Source: Entamoeba invadens IP1
Lineage: Eukaryota; Evosea; Mastigamoebida; Endamoebidae
Reading direction: 5' to 3'
Length of the DNA stretch: 64,000 bases
Assembly (NCBI RefSeq): GCF_000330505.1
Contig: NW_004191847.1
Coordinates: 344,834-408,833 of the forward strand
In this document: positions 1 to 10,911 of the stretch, piece after piece
Layout: the number at the start of each line of letters is the position of its first letter
Numbering within the stretch: the stretch's first letter is position 1
Notes under the pieces: generated by a model
Told to the model about the DNA's origin: nothing
Seen by the model: only the letters and a program-made list of their open reading frames with translations
Database searches by the model: none
Translations under genes and position numbers: made by a program

Positions 1-465
1 TCACAGATATTTTCGACACATGCAGACAACCAGCCTGGCGTGCTCATCCAAGTCTTTGAGGGCGAGGCATATATGACATCACATTGCAACCTGCTTGGAA
101 AGTTTGGGTTGTTTGGTATCTTATTAGCACCACATGGAGTCTCACAGTTGAAGTCACATTTGACACAAATGCAAATGTGATTCTGAATGTGTCGGCTGAA
201 AACGAGACAACGGGAAAGAAGATTCTCAAAGGCACAAGTGGACAAGATGGTTGCAGACGCAAAGAAGTTCAAGGCAAAGGACGACAAGATGATGAATTTT
301 GAGGCTAAAAATCGACTCTCACCTTATGCTACCGTGTAATAACACGGTGAACAAGCAAATTTTTTCAAGGTTATCAACAAAAGACAAAGAAGCAATTGAA
401 GCAATTATCAAGGTACACTCGAGTTGTAAATTGACAAGAATCCGCACCAAAAATCCACGTGTTTA
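1..465 (+). pseudogene. HSP70 C-terminal fragment, frameshifted pseudogene
   Basis: Only the end of an HSP70 chaperone gene is present and it cannot be translated in one frame. The first frame gives the substrate-binding-domain signature '[14 protein letters not shown]' (bases about 34-75). A shift near base 150 moves the homology to another frame ([18 protein letters not shown], about 148-205). Further shifts follow: MVADAKKFKAKDDKMM, then NTVNKQIFSRLSTKDKEAI, then a weak IDKNPH-like stretch. A TAA at 337-339 also interrupts it. The order of blocks matches the end of the HSP70 substrate-binding domain and the helical lid. The gene must begin left of the window, so whether its ATPase half survives is unknown. 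I am confident of the family and that this part is broken. Confidence 0.88.
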
Positions 466-1292
466 TACAAAAACACAATGCGTTGTTCTTATTCTAAACA
501 ATTAGACAAATTAAAAATTCACAATATTATGTTATGTTTACACGTGTCGCGTTTTTTTTCATAAAAAAACAAAAAATACATTTTGTCATTTTTCTAGATT
601 GTGGATAGTTTTACAAATTTCATTATTTTTTAGTTTTTTTGCCAGAAATTAAAAAAAAAGAAAAAAAAATTTACACACCTTGGGAAAACCATTTTCATGA
701 CTCCACACACCGACAGAATTTTTACTGTATTTCTATTTATTTATTTTTTTAAGAGTCGTTAATAAATAATAAATCATTACAACTATATATTATAATTTAA
801 TGTATTATATATTATAGTTAAATACTATAATTTAAATAACCACACTTGAAATTAATTTTTATGTATTTTAAGAATTCAATTCAATGAACAATTATGAACT
901 ATAAATAATTAATATTTTATTTATATTTATAATATATACAGAGGTTTCCAAAATCACAATCCTAATTACCCACGTCACCATTTTATAACCAAAATGTTCA
1001 TTTTCTCTTATAAATTCGTACATTATAATACCACATTTTCGGCAATAAATATTTTGGAAACGCCTGAATATATATTTGTAATTTATAATATAGTAATAAA
1101 CTATTATAAGAAGTAAAACGTCTTAAAACCATTTTAAAAAAATGAACGATATGTTTTAAATTAACGAGTTTACATATAAATTTAGCGATATTAAATTACT
1201 TCATTAAAAAATTATAAAATGGAAGAAAAAGTCGAAATTTCAAGTAAAAGAGCTCGTTAAAAAACGTACAACATAACAATCAATACAATTTC
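466..1292. other. AT-rich spacer with one small MITE
   Basis: No gene is supported here. The stretch is A/T homopolymer-rich. The only structured item is the inverted-repeat element at 939-1066, listed separately. Confidence 0.7.
939..1066. mobile_element. Short MITE, possibly Tc1/mariner-like
   Basis: The ends are inverted copies: CAGAGGTTTCCAAAAT at the left and, read in reverse, CAGGCGTTTCCAAAAT at the right, matching at 14 of 16 positions. The element is 128 bp, has no coding capacity, and starts with CAG after a TA. That is how Tc1/mariner-type ends usually look. The right flank is AATATA rather than a clean TA, so the target duplication is uncertain. Confidence 0.55.
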
Positions 1293-2060
1293 CTACAAAA
1301 TAGCGCAGCATCCCCCATGTTTTTTATCACCATCGTTTTCTGGTTGTTCCGGTGGTACTGCGTCCTCGACTGTTTTTTTCATGAAAGCTTTAGCCAAGTC
1401 GTTATTTTCATAATTTAGGGTATCATGGTTGAGTCTATTTTCGTCCGCAAAGGCTTTTGCCTTATTGAGTGTTGCGTTATTTTCTGGAGCGATAGTACCG
1501 AACCCCAAGATGTTAATAGAGACGTCTGGATCGCAATATCTTTGCACTTCGCGAAGCCAAAATTGTAAGGCGGTGACACTCTCCACGTTAGATAGTAAAT
1601 ATGTCAGAAAGACCTTTTTGGTGTGTTTAAAGTAGGTGGTAGTAAGACTTCTATACTTGTCTTTACCATCGGAACACGCGAGAGATAATCGAGTTTGTCG
1701 ACCATTGATAGTCGCTTCACAGGGTTTCACGTCATCGTCTGTGGCTGCAGTAGTAAAGACCGTCTCTATGGATTGAAGATATAAATCAACAATGCGCTGT
1801 GAAGGACTTTTGTCGTTTCCTATGAAAATCATTTTCACGTCGAAAGCGGTGTCTACGTCATTTAGTTCACTGTCCATAGTAACGGGGTAGTCTTTTTTCA
1901 AGTTGAAATATGTGATGGGACATCTACCCATTTGAAGGCTAAATGTCGGGATTGAAGCCTCTTTTTTCTCTTCAAAAAGAGTAAAAATTCGGCACTTATA
2001 TTTTTGTTTTTTTGTTTTTCCCTCGTGTTTTAAAATAGCTCCACTCGTCTTTGGTAGCAT
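1293..2060 (-). CDS. Rab-like protein lacking GTP-binding motifs, CAAX-type tail
   Basis: The protein is 255 residues. From about residue 74 it follows the Rab fold: FDVKMIFIG for beta-1, YRSLTTTYF for switch II, a helix-3 block ending LREVQRYCDPDVSINILGFG, and AKAFADENRL for the last helix. Every guanine-nucleotide motif is altered. The P-loop GxxxxGKS is GNDKSPSQ, the WDTAGQE region reads ACSDGKDK, NKxD is GFGTI-like, and the SAK motif is absent. The C terminus is CCAIL, so prenylation at a CAAX-type site (Leu last, which favours geranylgeranyl) is expected. The first 61 residues do not look like Rab; an internal ATG at 1877 would start just before the domain and may be the true start. This is either a membrane-anchored pseudo-GTPase or a decaying gene; the open frame and intact tail favour the former. 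Confidence 0.7.
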   Translation of the reverse strand: MLPKTSGAILKHEGKTKKQKYKCRIFTLFEEKKEASIPTFSLQMGRCPITYFNLKKDYPVTMDSELNDVDTAFDVKMIFIGNDKSPSQRIVDLYLQSIETVFTTAATDDDVKPCEATINGRQTRLSLACSDGKDKYRSLTTTYFKHTKKVFLTYLLSNVESVTALQFWLREVQRYCDPDVSINILGFGTIAPENNATLNKAKAFADENRLNHDTLNYENNDLAKAFMKKTVEDAVPPEQPENDGDKKHGGCCAIL

Positions 2061-4932
2061 TTCTCTTTTCTTGGTAATATATTATTATTTATTTATTAGG
2101 TATTGTAATTGAAAAGTCTTTTTTATTATTAAAACAAAGGTGATTAAAGAAACTGAAAAGTGGAAAAAAAAAACAAAAAATGGTTTTGAATTTTTTGTTA
2201 TTTAAAAGTAAAGAAATAAATAACTAAAAACTCAACATATTTTGAGTTTTTTGTTTTCTTAGAAATATTTTATAAAAAACGATTATTTTATGTGGAGAGT
2301 TATTAGCATGTATTTTAGTTGTGTTGTAAAAAACTAACAATTACTGGTTCTTAAATAATAAATATATAATTCCAATTAATTCTATTATAATATAATTAGT
2401 TATGTCAATAATTTGATATTGTTATTTAATTGATTAATATTTATCATAATTATAATATAATGTCAATAGTTTATATAATTAATTCTATTACTACTTTTTT
2501 TACAAATGATTTTATTAATATTTATAATTAAATGTGTCAAAATTATTATATAAAAAAGATAAGTAAATTATCCAAAATATATTTTCATTTTTATTTATTT
2601 TAAAAAAAAATCAAGTAATCTAATAATCGGGAAATATCAAGTTTTATTTTAAGCTGTTTTCAAAATGAAAGTGTAGCAATAAAAGTAGAACTTTATACAC
2701 TAACTATTGTTATTGAATTATTGAAAATTGGCATTTAATGGGTGCCCCATTTGAATTTAATGTAAGTGTTGTGGTGTTATCAAAATACATGTGTTTACTG
2801 TTGTGTCTTGTAATATGAAAAATAATAAAATGATAGTCAAGAACAATAATTGTATATAATATCTCACTTATTAGTATTAATAAACAAATAGTTTTTGAAT
2901 GAAAAATGAAGATATCGAAGTAGTTACATTATGAAATAAATAAAAATTATTTATATTTGATTTTTCTTTTCAACAAAATATCAAACCGAATACACAAAAA
3001 ATATTATTGATAATTGAAAATAACAATCTCATTAACAGTTGATATTCAACTGTAATTTTTATTTAACGATTACAGTTGTATAAAAATATTATATATTTGT
3101 TTTTAATTTTATCGTTTAATCATGTTGATAACTTTTGTGTAAATATCTGAAAACACTTCTTTTTTAAAAGTTAATTAATTATTATTTTTCTGCTTATAAA
3201 TAAATTATTTTTGTATTGCATATCAAATATTTAAATATTTATATACTTTAATTATATATATAATACAGTGTTTATTGCTAAAAATATGTGGTATTCACCA
3301 AATACATTATTGTTACTACCGCATTTATTATATATTTACAATATATTGTTAATTGTGTATCCCCTGTTTTTGAATTAAATATGTCAAGTCTGTGAAATAC
3401 TCACATAATTATTATTTACATTTTTAACCTTTTATGTGATACATCGATGTTATTATTAAACATTCAAAACAACATTAAATATATTAATTAATATGTATTG
3501 TCTAATTAATGTGTTACACTTTTGTTGTTTTTGTTATATATTCAAGCATATGCCGCTCAATAAATAACATAATTTGTGTATATTTGACTTGACACAAATA
3601 TGTTATATTAAAATGTGAATTCGGTCGAGCAAATAACTCACATGATAATTATTAAAAAATAAAATTGATAAAATCGTGTGGATAATCTAAATCGTAAAAA
3701 ATAATTAAAAAATAAATTTGATTTTTTATTCTTTTTGAAAATATGGACATGATTATATCATAACAATTAAATTTTTCTGCTTTTTGATTGTTTTATATTT
3801 TTTTGATATTCAAAGTATTTTTTTTGAATAAATAAAATTATGATGACTTATTTTATGGTTTAGAATAATTATGTTTTTAAAATAGAAAAAATACTATTAA
3901 AAAATAGTTTTTAATATATATTATAATTGTAAAAAATCGATGACGTGGGTATTTTCGAGTAAAAAATGGCGGGTGACTATAATTTGAAACATTATATTAT
4001 TTTAAAATACTTTTGACTTTATTTGATACAATTTTATTTATTTTGAAAAATAATTGTTTTGAAACAGAATTGAAAAAATATGCATTTTTGATTTATTTTG
4101 AAACATTTTGTATTTGTTTTGAAACAAAGTTAAAACAAAATGAAACTAACCGTAACTAAAAAATCATATTATAATGTTTATTATTAATAAACTAATAATT
4201 AACAGTTATATATTTATACATCACTGTAATATATATTATTTATAAAAAATAATATGAGAATGAAAAATTAAAAAGACAAAGTCTTAATTATACATTGTAA
4301 TGAGTCAAATTATTTTGTTTAAAATAGTAATATGTATTAAAATGTATAATACATAGTTAAATACAAGTTATTTGACAAATTTGAAATTATTATCAAACTA
4401 TTCTAAAAATTTAATAATTTTCATAATATTATTGTTTGTAGTTTTTCCCGTTTATTATATTTGTATTATAAACATAGTTTAGTTTATTAATACAACTAGT
4501 AAAAAAGTACGAAAATAAAGTCAGTGAATTTTCTTAAGACATTTCATTAAAAACCCAAATGATCAGGTGTTGTTGTTGTAAAGCAATACTTCAACAAAAC
4601 ATTTTTTTTTGAACAGAAAAAAACATTTTCTTCTTTTCAAGAACACGAAAAAAAAACGTTAAAAAAAAAAACCAAAAAATCCGTTTTGCCGTCCGATATA
4701 TTTTTCCACCAATTTTGTTTTCTTATAGAAGTGGAACTGTTGTATATTTGGCTTTTACTTAGTAATTTGAAGTAGTAACACTGAAAGGCAAGTCAGCTCT
4801 TCCCCCAAAAATACTCTTTTACTGTTTTATATATTGATAGAACACAGATATTAGAATATCAAACACTTTTAAACACCAATTCTCGCCATCTATAAAAAGA
4901 GGGTTCTTCCTCTGGAACTGATAAAAATTTCG
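2061..4932. other. AT-rich intergenic region, 2.9 kb
   Basis: No open frame with protein-like composition was found on either strand. A diverged transposon end lies at 3975-4158. The 3' part (about 4550-4930) is less AT-rich and probably contains the promoter of the downstream GEF gene. Confidence 0.6.
3975..4158. repeat. Diverged copy of the 299-bp inverted repeat of the 15.7-16.9 kb element
   Basis: Read in reverse, this stretch follows the terminal repeat at 15724-16022. It starts TACGGTTAGTTTCATTTTG, then repeats 'GTTTCAAAACAA' blocks, then has 'TTCAATTCTGTTTCAAAAC' and 'ATAATATAATGTTTCAAA' in the same order. It has many substitutions and small indels. I found no matching partner end, so it looks like a solo or decayed terminus. 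Confidence 0.5.
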
Positions 4933-7788
4933 ATGTCGTCCCAGAAATTGCGTAAGACGAAATTGGACCAGACACAAATAGCAAACCAAGCGACGCCACA
5001 ACTCGGGCAATCGACTTTGGGTGCAGCCATTGATTTTGACGCTCAAAGTGTTCATTCGAGTGAAGACCAGAGTATTCCCGACGTCGCAACAATAGTCATA
5101 ACTGAGACTGTGAATGAGAGTACTGCTCCAACTGCCCCCCCTAAGCGTCGGGTAGGTGTTCCCGTGACTCGAAATTCATTGATAACACCACCAAACGAAA
5201 ATTTTCAAACGAAATACTATGGGGAATGCCCATTCTTTCCTAAACACCCCCCAGAAAATATCACTCAAGTCTACGTCACGTCCGGTAACGTCTTTTTGAT
5301 CTGTGAAGACGCCGTCTACGCAACTGGCCTTGTCAACTTCAAAGAGAAAAAGACGACGGACGTCCCTTTTATAGCGAAGTGTATACCCGTCGGCGTCCGG
5401 CAGATCACGGGAAACCACAAGAAGGTCCTTATCCTCATCGAAGGGAAAGTTTACACGTGCAGTAATTTGGAAGACCAAAACTGTTTAAAACGAGTTGGGG
5501 AGTTACTTGGTGTCACACAAATAGCGTGTTCCGAAGATCATTACGCAGCTTTGACTACACTTGGGGATGTGTATTTATGGGGAGCCAATACATATGGGGA
5601 GATTGGGAAAGATCGTGTTGTTTCCATGGAGCGACCGACCCGTGTTAAAGAGTTAGATGGTAAAAAAGTTATTAAAGTAGTCTGTAGTAATGGGTATACT
5701 GCCTGTCTGACTGACACGGGTGATATCATTTCCCTTGGGGAAATGACTTGGAAAAATCCGACGAAGGTGGTTGACGTGATAGCACTCCGAACAAATTTGT
5801 GGGGCTTAACAGTAGATGGGCGAGTCATATCTGATGAAGGGAATTATATTAGTGGGGATTATACTGTTGGACGGATAACTGAAGGGTTAGGGTCTTTAGT
5901 TGGTGATTCCAAAGGGCTTTTATTATCAGTTAAAAACAACGAATGGCAGTTAGTAGAGAATATAGGGAGTCGGGATTGGAGTGGGTGTGCGACTGCTTTA
6001 GTTGTGTTAGCTGGTGGGAAGAAAATAGGGTTTGAGTTGATATACAAATTATATAAGAATTTTATCACACAAATGGAAGTGATCAAACGGGTGTATGTGG
6101 ATGTGTTACTTCCGACTATTAAAGAGAAACAGAGTGAGTTAGAGATCAAAGAAAAGAAAGAAGAGAAGAAGAAAAAGAAGCGAACGGTGTCATATGTTGG
6201 GGATGAGATGTCGTCGCATTTCATTAAGCTTTTAAGTCCATTAGAATCGTTTGAAGACCTTTATAACGTGACTTTAGAGATGTATGGCTACTTAATGATG
6301 TTATATAGTAACAACTCGTGCTTCAAGATTTGGGAGTTCTATGAGAGGTTTTTCAGGAAAGTTGAGAAAGAGATGATTACATATGCGGATGCCTTCCCTA
6401 AATTGTTTGAAGTCCTTAATATCATTCGAGTCGTCAAAAGTCCTTTATTGAAAGAGATCAGTGACATGGAGTCGAAGATAACAGAGGATGAGAGTACTGA
6501 CTTGTTTAATAAACACACCGACTTGTTAACAGTCTCTATCATCCCTTTCAAGTTTATGGCAAGGTTATATGACCTATCAGTCCAATATAGAAAAGTTAAT
6601 AAAGACTTTTCTCGCTCCTATTTTGAGCGCTTTGAGACGGTCTTATCACGGTGCAACGAGTCTTTAAAGTTTGAAGATATCTTGTCTATAGAACATGTCT
6701 ATTCAACACCTTCAAATGAATTTATCGTCTACTTATCCCCCATGAGAGACTTAGTCCTCCAATTAACTCGTCCGAATGTCAGAGAACCGAAATATCGAGA
6801 GATCTTCCTCTTAATGTTTCGACTGTATACATCCCCTGAAGTGGTGATGACTCATTTAATCCCACACGCTTCTATTGAAGAAACTTTGGATAGGAAGGCA
6901 CAGATCTTAATAGTCTTGAAGCAGTGGATGCAATCATATCCAAGCGACTTCTCAGCACTTGGTCTTGCAGAGCAACGCCTTCTCAGTTTCTTAAAGTCTT
7001 CCCGAGAGCCATTTACGAAGATCAAACAAGAGAAAGCCGTAGTGTTAGAATTGTTCCATCAAATTAAAGGGAAACCCAATTTTGTGGTGTACCAGCCGTT
7101 GTCTTTTGAAAGCACGGAATTGTGTTATACCGACTTTTTAGGAGATGTGAATAAAATCTCCAATTCGATGACGTACGTCTACAAGAAACTCTTCATTCGA
7201 ATCAAACAAGTCGAGTTGCTGTATTACTTGGACAAGAATAAAAAAGACCAAACAGGGAATATTAAAAATATGGTGGACTCTTTTAATGGCTTGTCGAAGA
7301 TGTATATGACGATGTTTAATAATACGCCACAAGAGAAGAAATTAAATCTCCTTGAAAACACTATTAAGATGTTGGACGTCTTCTTAAAGAGAGACAGAAA
7401 CTACCACGCAATCTGTGGTATTGTATTCTCCTTCGTCAGAATCAACGACATCGAAACTCTCAAGAAAAAGTTGCCCAGTGATGCTAAGAAAAGATACGAG
7501 TTCTTCGATAACTTGTGCTTGTTCGAAAGTAACTATAAAAACTTGAGAGAAAAAATCGCTAATTCAGAACAACCACTCCTCCCCTTCATGGGAACTATCT
7601 CGAGAGACTTGGTCTTGGCTTCGGAATATAACGCTTCAAAGGAAAAGGAGTTGTACAACCTTAACAAACTCAGAATCATGCATGGGGTCGTCGTAGATAT
7701 TATTAACTATCAACCAGGGGAACCAACTGTGCCTTCAGAAATCGATCAGAACTTCCATCAGAAGTTCTGCCAGATGCATGGTATTTAA
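4933..7788 (+). CDS. RCC1-DH-RasGEF multidomain guanine nucleotide exchange factor
   Basis: The intronless 951-residue protein carries three exchange-factor modules. Residues about 70-330 form a degenerate RCC1-like propeller (repeats such as 'SEDHYAALTTLGDVYLWG' and 'SNGYTACLTDTGDIISLG'). Residues about 365-590 look like a DH (RhoGEF) domain, with a lysine-rich insert near 400-415. A RasGEF-N module follows at about 615-710 (FLLMFRLYTSPEVVMTHLI, then VLKQWMQSYPSDFSA). The C terminus (about 715-930) is a CDC25-type RasGEF catalytic domain, including 'LPFMGTISRDLVLASEYN', which matches the usual PFLGxxLxDL segment. No PH domain is visible after the DH. The first 65 residues are Ser/Thr/Gln-rich. 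It should act on Ras- and possibly Rho-family GTPases at membranes. RasGEF is the surest assignment, RCC1 next, DH least. Confidence 0.85.
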   Translation: MSSQKLRKTKLDQTQIANQATPQLGQSTLGAAIDFDAQSVHSSEDQSIPDVATIVITETVNESTAPTAPPKRRVGVPVTRNSLITPPNENFQTKYYGECPFFPKHPPENITQVYVTSGNVFLICEDAVYATGLVNFKEKKTTDVPFIAKCIPVGVRQITGNHKKVLILIEGKVYTCSNLEDQNCLKRVGELLGVTQIACSEDHYAALTTLGDVYLWGANTYGEIGKDRVVSMERPTRVKELDGKKVIKVVCSNGYTACLTDTGDIISLGEMTWKNPTKVVDVIALRTNLWGLTVDGRVISDEGNYISGDYTVGRITEGLGSLVGDSKGLLLSVKNNEWQLVENIGSRDWSGCATALVVLAGGKKIGFELIYKLYKNFITQMEVIKRVYVDVLLPTIKEKQSELEIKEKKEEKKKKKRTVSYVGDEMSSHFIKLLSPLESFEDLYNVTLEMYGYLMMLYSNNSCFKIWEFYERFFRKVEKEMITYADAFPKLFEVLNIIRVVKSPLLKEISDMESKITEDESTDLFNKHTDLLTVSIIPFKFMARLYDLSVQYRKVNKDFSRSYFERFETVLSRCNESLKFEDILSIEHVYSTPSNEFIVYLSPMRDLVLQLTRPNVREPKYREIFLLMFRLYTSPEVVMTHLIPHASIEETLDRKAQILIVLKQWMQSYPSDFSALGLAEQRLLSFLKSSREPFTKIKQEKAVVLELFHQIKGKPNFVVYQPLSFESTELCYTDFLGDVNKISNSMTYVYKKLFIRIKQVELLYYLDKNKKDQTGNIKNMVDSFNGLSKMYMTMFNNTPQEKKLNLLENTIKMLDVFLKRDRNYHAICGIVFSFVRINDIETLKKKLPSDAKKRYEFFDNLCLFESNYKNLREKIANSEQPLLPFMGTISRDLVLASEYNASKEKELYNLNKLRIMHGVVVDIINYQPGEPTVPSEIDQNFHQKFCQMHGI

Positions 7789-7982
7789 ACTACAGATGTG
7801 TTTTGTTGCTTATATATTTGAGTATAATATCATTATAGTATAGTATTTTTATAGTATATAATAATATATTATTATTATATTATTATTATTAAAATAATAT
7901 ACTATAATGATCTTATACTAGAGTTATAATAATTATATTAAAATAAGTCATACCAACGATAATTTACAAAGTGTGGAGACTC
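7789..7982. other. Convergent intergenic spacer
   Basis: This is the short AT-rich gap between two convergent genes and contains a (TA/TAA)-rich palindromic run at 7840-7920. No gene is seen. Confidence 0.6.
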
Positions 7983-8192
7983 TCAAAAGTCTCTGATGTT
8001 ATAGGTGTACAAGAAATAGGCGACGACTGCATGTCCAAGAAAGACACCAACAAGAAGTGCCATGAACTTCAACGACTGTACACCTTCACGTTTTGCATGG
8101 TCAAGCGCCTCTTCAACAGTCGGTTTGACAGAAACAACTTGTACTTCTGAAATGTGGTCGGGTGTGATGGGGACAAACAACAACTCAGTCAT
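7983..8192 (-). CDS. Small single-pass membrane protein (69 aa), unknown
   Basis: The 69-residue frame has even, protein-like composition. A polar N-terminal half (TPDHISEVQVVSVKPTVEEA) is followed by one strong hydrophobic segment at about residues 42-63 (LKFMALLVGVFLGHAVVAYF) and a short YTYNIRDF tail. The layout suggests a tail-anchored protein, with the N terminus in the cytosol and the tail in the ER lumen or outside. I do not recognise the family. It is convergent with the upstream GEF gene. The start is the only ATG in a convincing position. Confidence 0.6.
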   Translation of the reverse strand: MTELLFVPITPDHISEVQVVSVKPTVEEALDHAKREGVQSLKFMALLVGVFLGHAVVAYFLYTYNIRDF

Positions 8193-8967
8193 ATCCTTTC
8201 AAGTTTTCAATTCACTTCTTTTTTGGTGCTCTTCTGTCTGTCGTATCTCTCAATATTTTTGTTGTGGATTCTCACATAATAAGCCCGAATGTGAAACACT
8301 TTGTGTGGTAACACATCCCTTTCATTTTCGATGAAAAATAAAAACTAAATTCATCAAATGTTTTTATTATACACTTCTTAATAAGTTACTAGTGATATAT
8401 AGTACTTCGGTATTAATAATGTTGTAGTTTTGCTTTGTAAATCTTTTTTTAATACGAAGGCTATATATGGGCCGTCTATTTATAATAAGGCTTTGCAGCA
8501 GACTATCATGGTAGGCACTCTCCGCCTAGACACTCCACTTAATTCCTGTATAATTTAATAAACTATAATAAACCATACACAATAGTTTACATTGATCCAC
8601 TATGACCACAGGATCTTTCTGCCACAAACTCCACAAAAATGACTTTTTTCAATATTACTATAAAAATGATGGCAAAATAAGTTATTATGTTAAAATTTGT
8701 CTTATTTCACTGCTAATAAATACCAATTCGGTTTAAAACAAATCTAAATGCCGTGAGAAATTGCTCAGCCATTTGCACTATCTTTAGAACACTTTCTTTA
8801 TTGGATCTTATAATAGATTCCAAGTTCGCAGTACTTTGGAATGGAATTTGCTATAGTAAACTGTATTATAAAATATTATATGTGAGAATATAAAATTTAA
8901 TAGATTTTAAACTATATAAAATTGATACAAATCTAAACCGAATTCAATAAAAATTTAAACTTTAAGG
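8193..8967. other. Intergenic, no gene recognised
   Basis: The stretch is mixed-composition. The part at about 8440-8640 is less AT-rich than its surroundings and has a small TAGGC...GCCTA hairpin near 8510-8530. I cannot assign an RNA gene to it. Confidence 0.4.
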
Positions 8968-10017
8968 TTAGACATCCTTTTTAGTTTCGCTTTGGTTAAT
9001 TTTTTCTTCTTTTTCTTTTTTCTTTTTAGCAAGAGCTTCTCTAATAGCGTTATACCCTTTTTTCCAGGCTAAAATCAGGTTTAACACAAGTTTAAGTGAT
9101 TTGATCACGGCGCTCCAAGTTGAGTAAATATAAATCATAACTGAAGACAAATAGAAAATCATCATTGAGACTTCGTCGAGGGATCCAACTATAAACCTGA
9201 CGAGTCGGAAGAAATTTTTGATTGGGTAAAATGGGAGGGCAATAATAGTAGACGTCACAGGGACTTTTTCGTAGAACCAATCTCCGATAGTGAAGAGCTA
9301 CCGGTGAGTCGTTTTTAGTATCATTTAATTATAATTATACTATAACTATATTCATAAGCCGTAATAATATATAATATATTATAATATATTATAATATAAT
9401 AATAATAATATATTATATTATATTATAACTATAAAACAAACTATTTCTTGAATCTTTGTTAGACCCCCTGTCTTTTGATCGATAAAGGCCCAGAGTCTTG
9501 CGAACAAGACTAAAAAGAGTAAAATATTTAACACGTCGGACAAGACGTTTAACACTTGTCTCATATGTTTTGAGTACATTTTAACGAAGGGGTATTGCAT
9601 CATATAGTCATTAGGTCGAGGGAGTGTATTGAGTTTCTTATCTAATACAAAGTCTTCTATTTCAGAGAGGTATTTCCTTTCGATATAAAAGTAGACACAA
9701 CGCGTGTCTACGCCTCTCAGAAGTACTCGTTCATTCAACTCGATGAAGAACTTAATTCTCCCATAGACTTGATATTCTAAAGAAAAGGCACTAACGTTGT
9801 CCCAATAGATTTTTAAGTCTTCATTCTGGAGATGTGCTTCTAAATACTCGGCGCGTAATTCCATTAACCCATTCCGATGGTAAACACTGTCTTTAATAAA
9901 TTCAATTTGATGGACGTTTCCTTTCATACAATTTTGAAATTGAAGTTTTTTTTGTAGTCTTGAACTGAAAACTACTCGTACTATTTTATCGGAGACTTGG
10001 TATATCCAAATTACCAT
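8968..10017 (-). CDS. Multi-pass membrane protein of unknown family, two exons
   Basis: Exon 1 runs 10017-9442 and exon 2 runs 9297-8968. They are joined across a 144-nt intron that starts GTTTGT and ends GGTAG; the junction is in phase 0. The spliced product is about 301 residues. The first ~150 residues are mostly polar. A hydrophobic segment follows at about 160-178 (VLNILLFLVLFARLWAF), then two or three more in exon 2 (IIALPFYPI..., MMIFYLSSVMIYIYSTW, LKLVLNLILAW). The C terminus is a Lys/Glu-rich coil (AKKKKEKEEKINQSETKKDV). No known domain could be named. It is divergent from SEC11, 195 bp away, so the two may share a promoter region. Confidence 0.65.
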
Positions 10018-10211
10018 AAATTCTCATACAAATCATCAAAAAATAAATTTTTTATTTCCGATATCCGTGTTTTTAACTCACTTCTTAACTAAAATGTTAT
10101 TAAATTGTTATTAAATTGTTATATATCCCATTTTATCATAACTTTAAAATGTTATTTGAATCACAAAAAACAATTCAAAAAGGATGAGAAACTTAAAAAG
10201 ATTAAAGAAGG

Positions 10212-10813
10212 ATGCTTGCGCCATTACAACAAATGATGTCATTAAGTCCACGTCTAGCCATTCAGAATGCGTTTCAGTTTGGACTGATAGTTGCTTCTGC
10301 TGTTATAATATGGAAGACTTTGTGTATTCTTTTAGTGACTGAAGCCCCTATTGTAGTCATTTTGAGTGGTTCGATGGAACCTGGGTTTAGACGAGGTGAC
10401 TTGATGTTCTTAACAAATCGTGGTGGTGTAGATAATGTCGAAATTGGAGATATTGTTGTGTACAACTTACCATCGAAAGGTATTCCAATTATTCATCGAG
10501 TGATCGAGAAGCATAAGTTTGACTCATTTCTTCATTTTATTCAAAGACTTTTCAAGCGTGAATTTATATAATAACAACCAGCGACAAAAACGAAGAGATT
10601 AGACTCCTCACTAAAGGAGACAATAACCCCGTCGACGATAGAGGCTTATATGAAGGACCTATGTGGTTGAAACCGTATCAAATCATTGGGAAGTCTTGGG
10701 CTCATGTGCCGTTTGTTGGGATGATTACTATAGCTTTGACCGACTACCCAATGCTTAAATGGACAGTTATTGCATTACTCTTGGTCTCAGTGTTGCTTAA
10801 CAAAGATCAGTGA
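10212..10813 (+). CDS. SEC11: Signal peptidase I catalytic subunit SEC11
   Basis: This is the ER signal peptidase that cleaves signal peptides as secretory proteins enter the ER. Exons 10212-10516 and 10582-10813 join across a 65-nt intron (GTTTGA...CCAG) and give 178 residues, the normal SEC11 size. An N-terminal membrane segment (FGLIVASAVIIWKTLCILL) is followed by the catalytic serine in LSGSMEP, the catalytic histidine in PIIHRV, and the aspartate box GDNNPVDDRGLY, which lies in exon 2. A second hydrophobic stretch closes the protein. Without the intron the frame stops after 119 residues and lacks the Asp box, so the splice is well supported. The 5' splice site is GTTTGA, a small departure from GTTTGT. 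Confidence 0.95.
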
Positions 10814-10911
10814 TTGATTCATTGCTTCTTTTTTTTTTCATATAGAATTGAGGATGGTAGTTAAAATTGTCTAATTTCAATAAGAAACCCTAAATGGAAT
10901 AAATCAAACAC

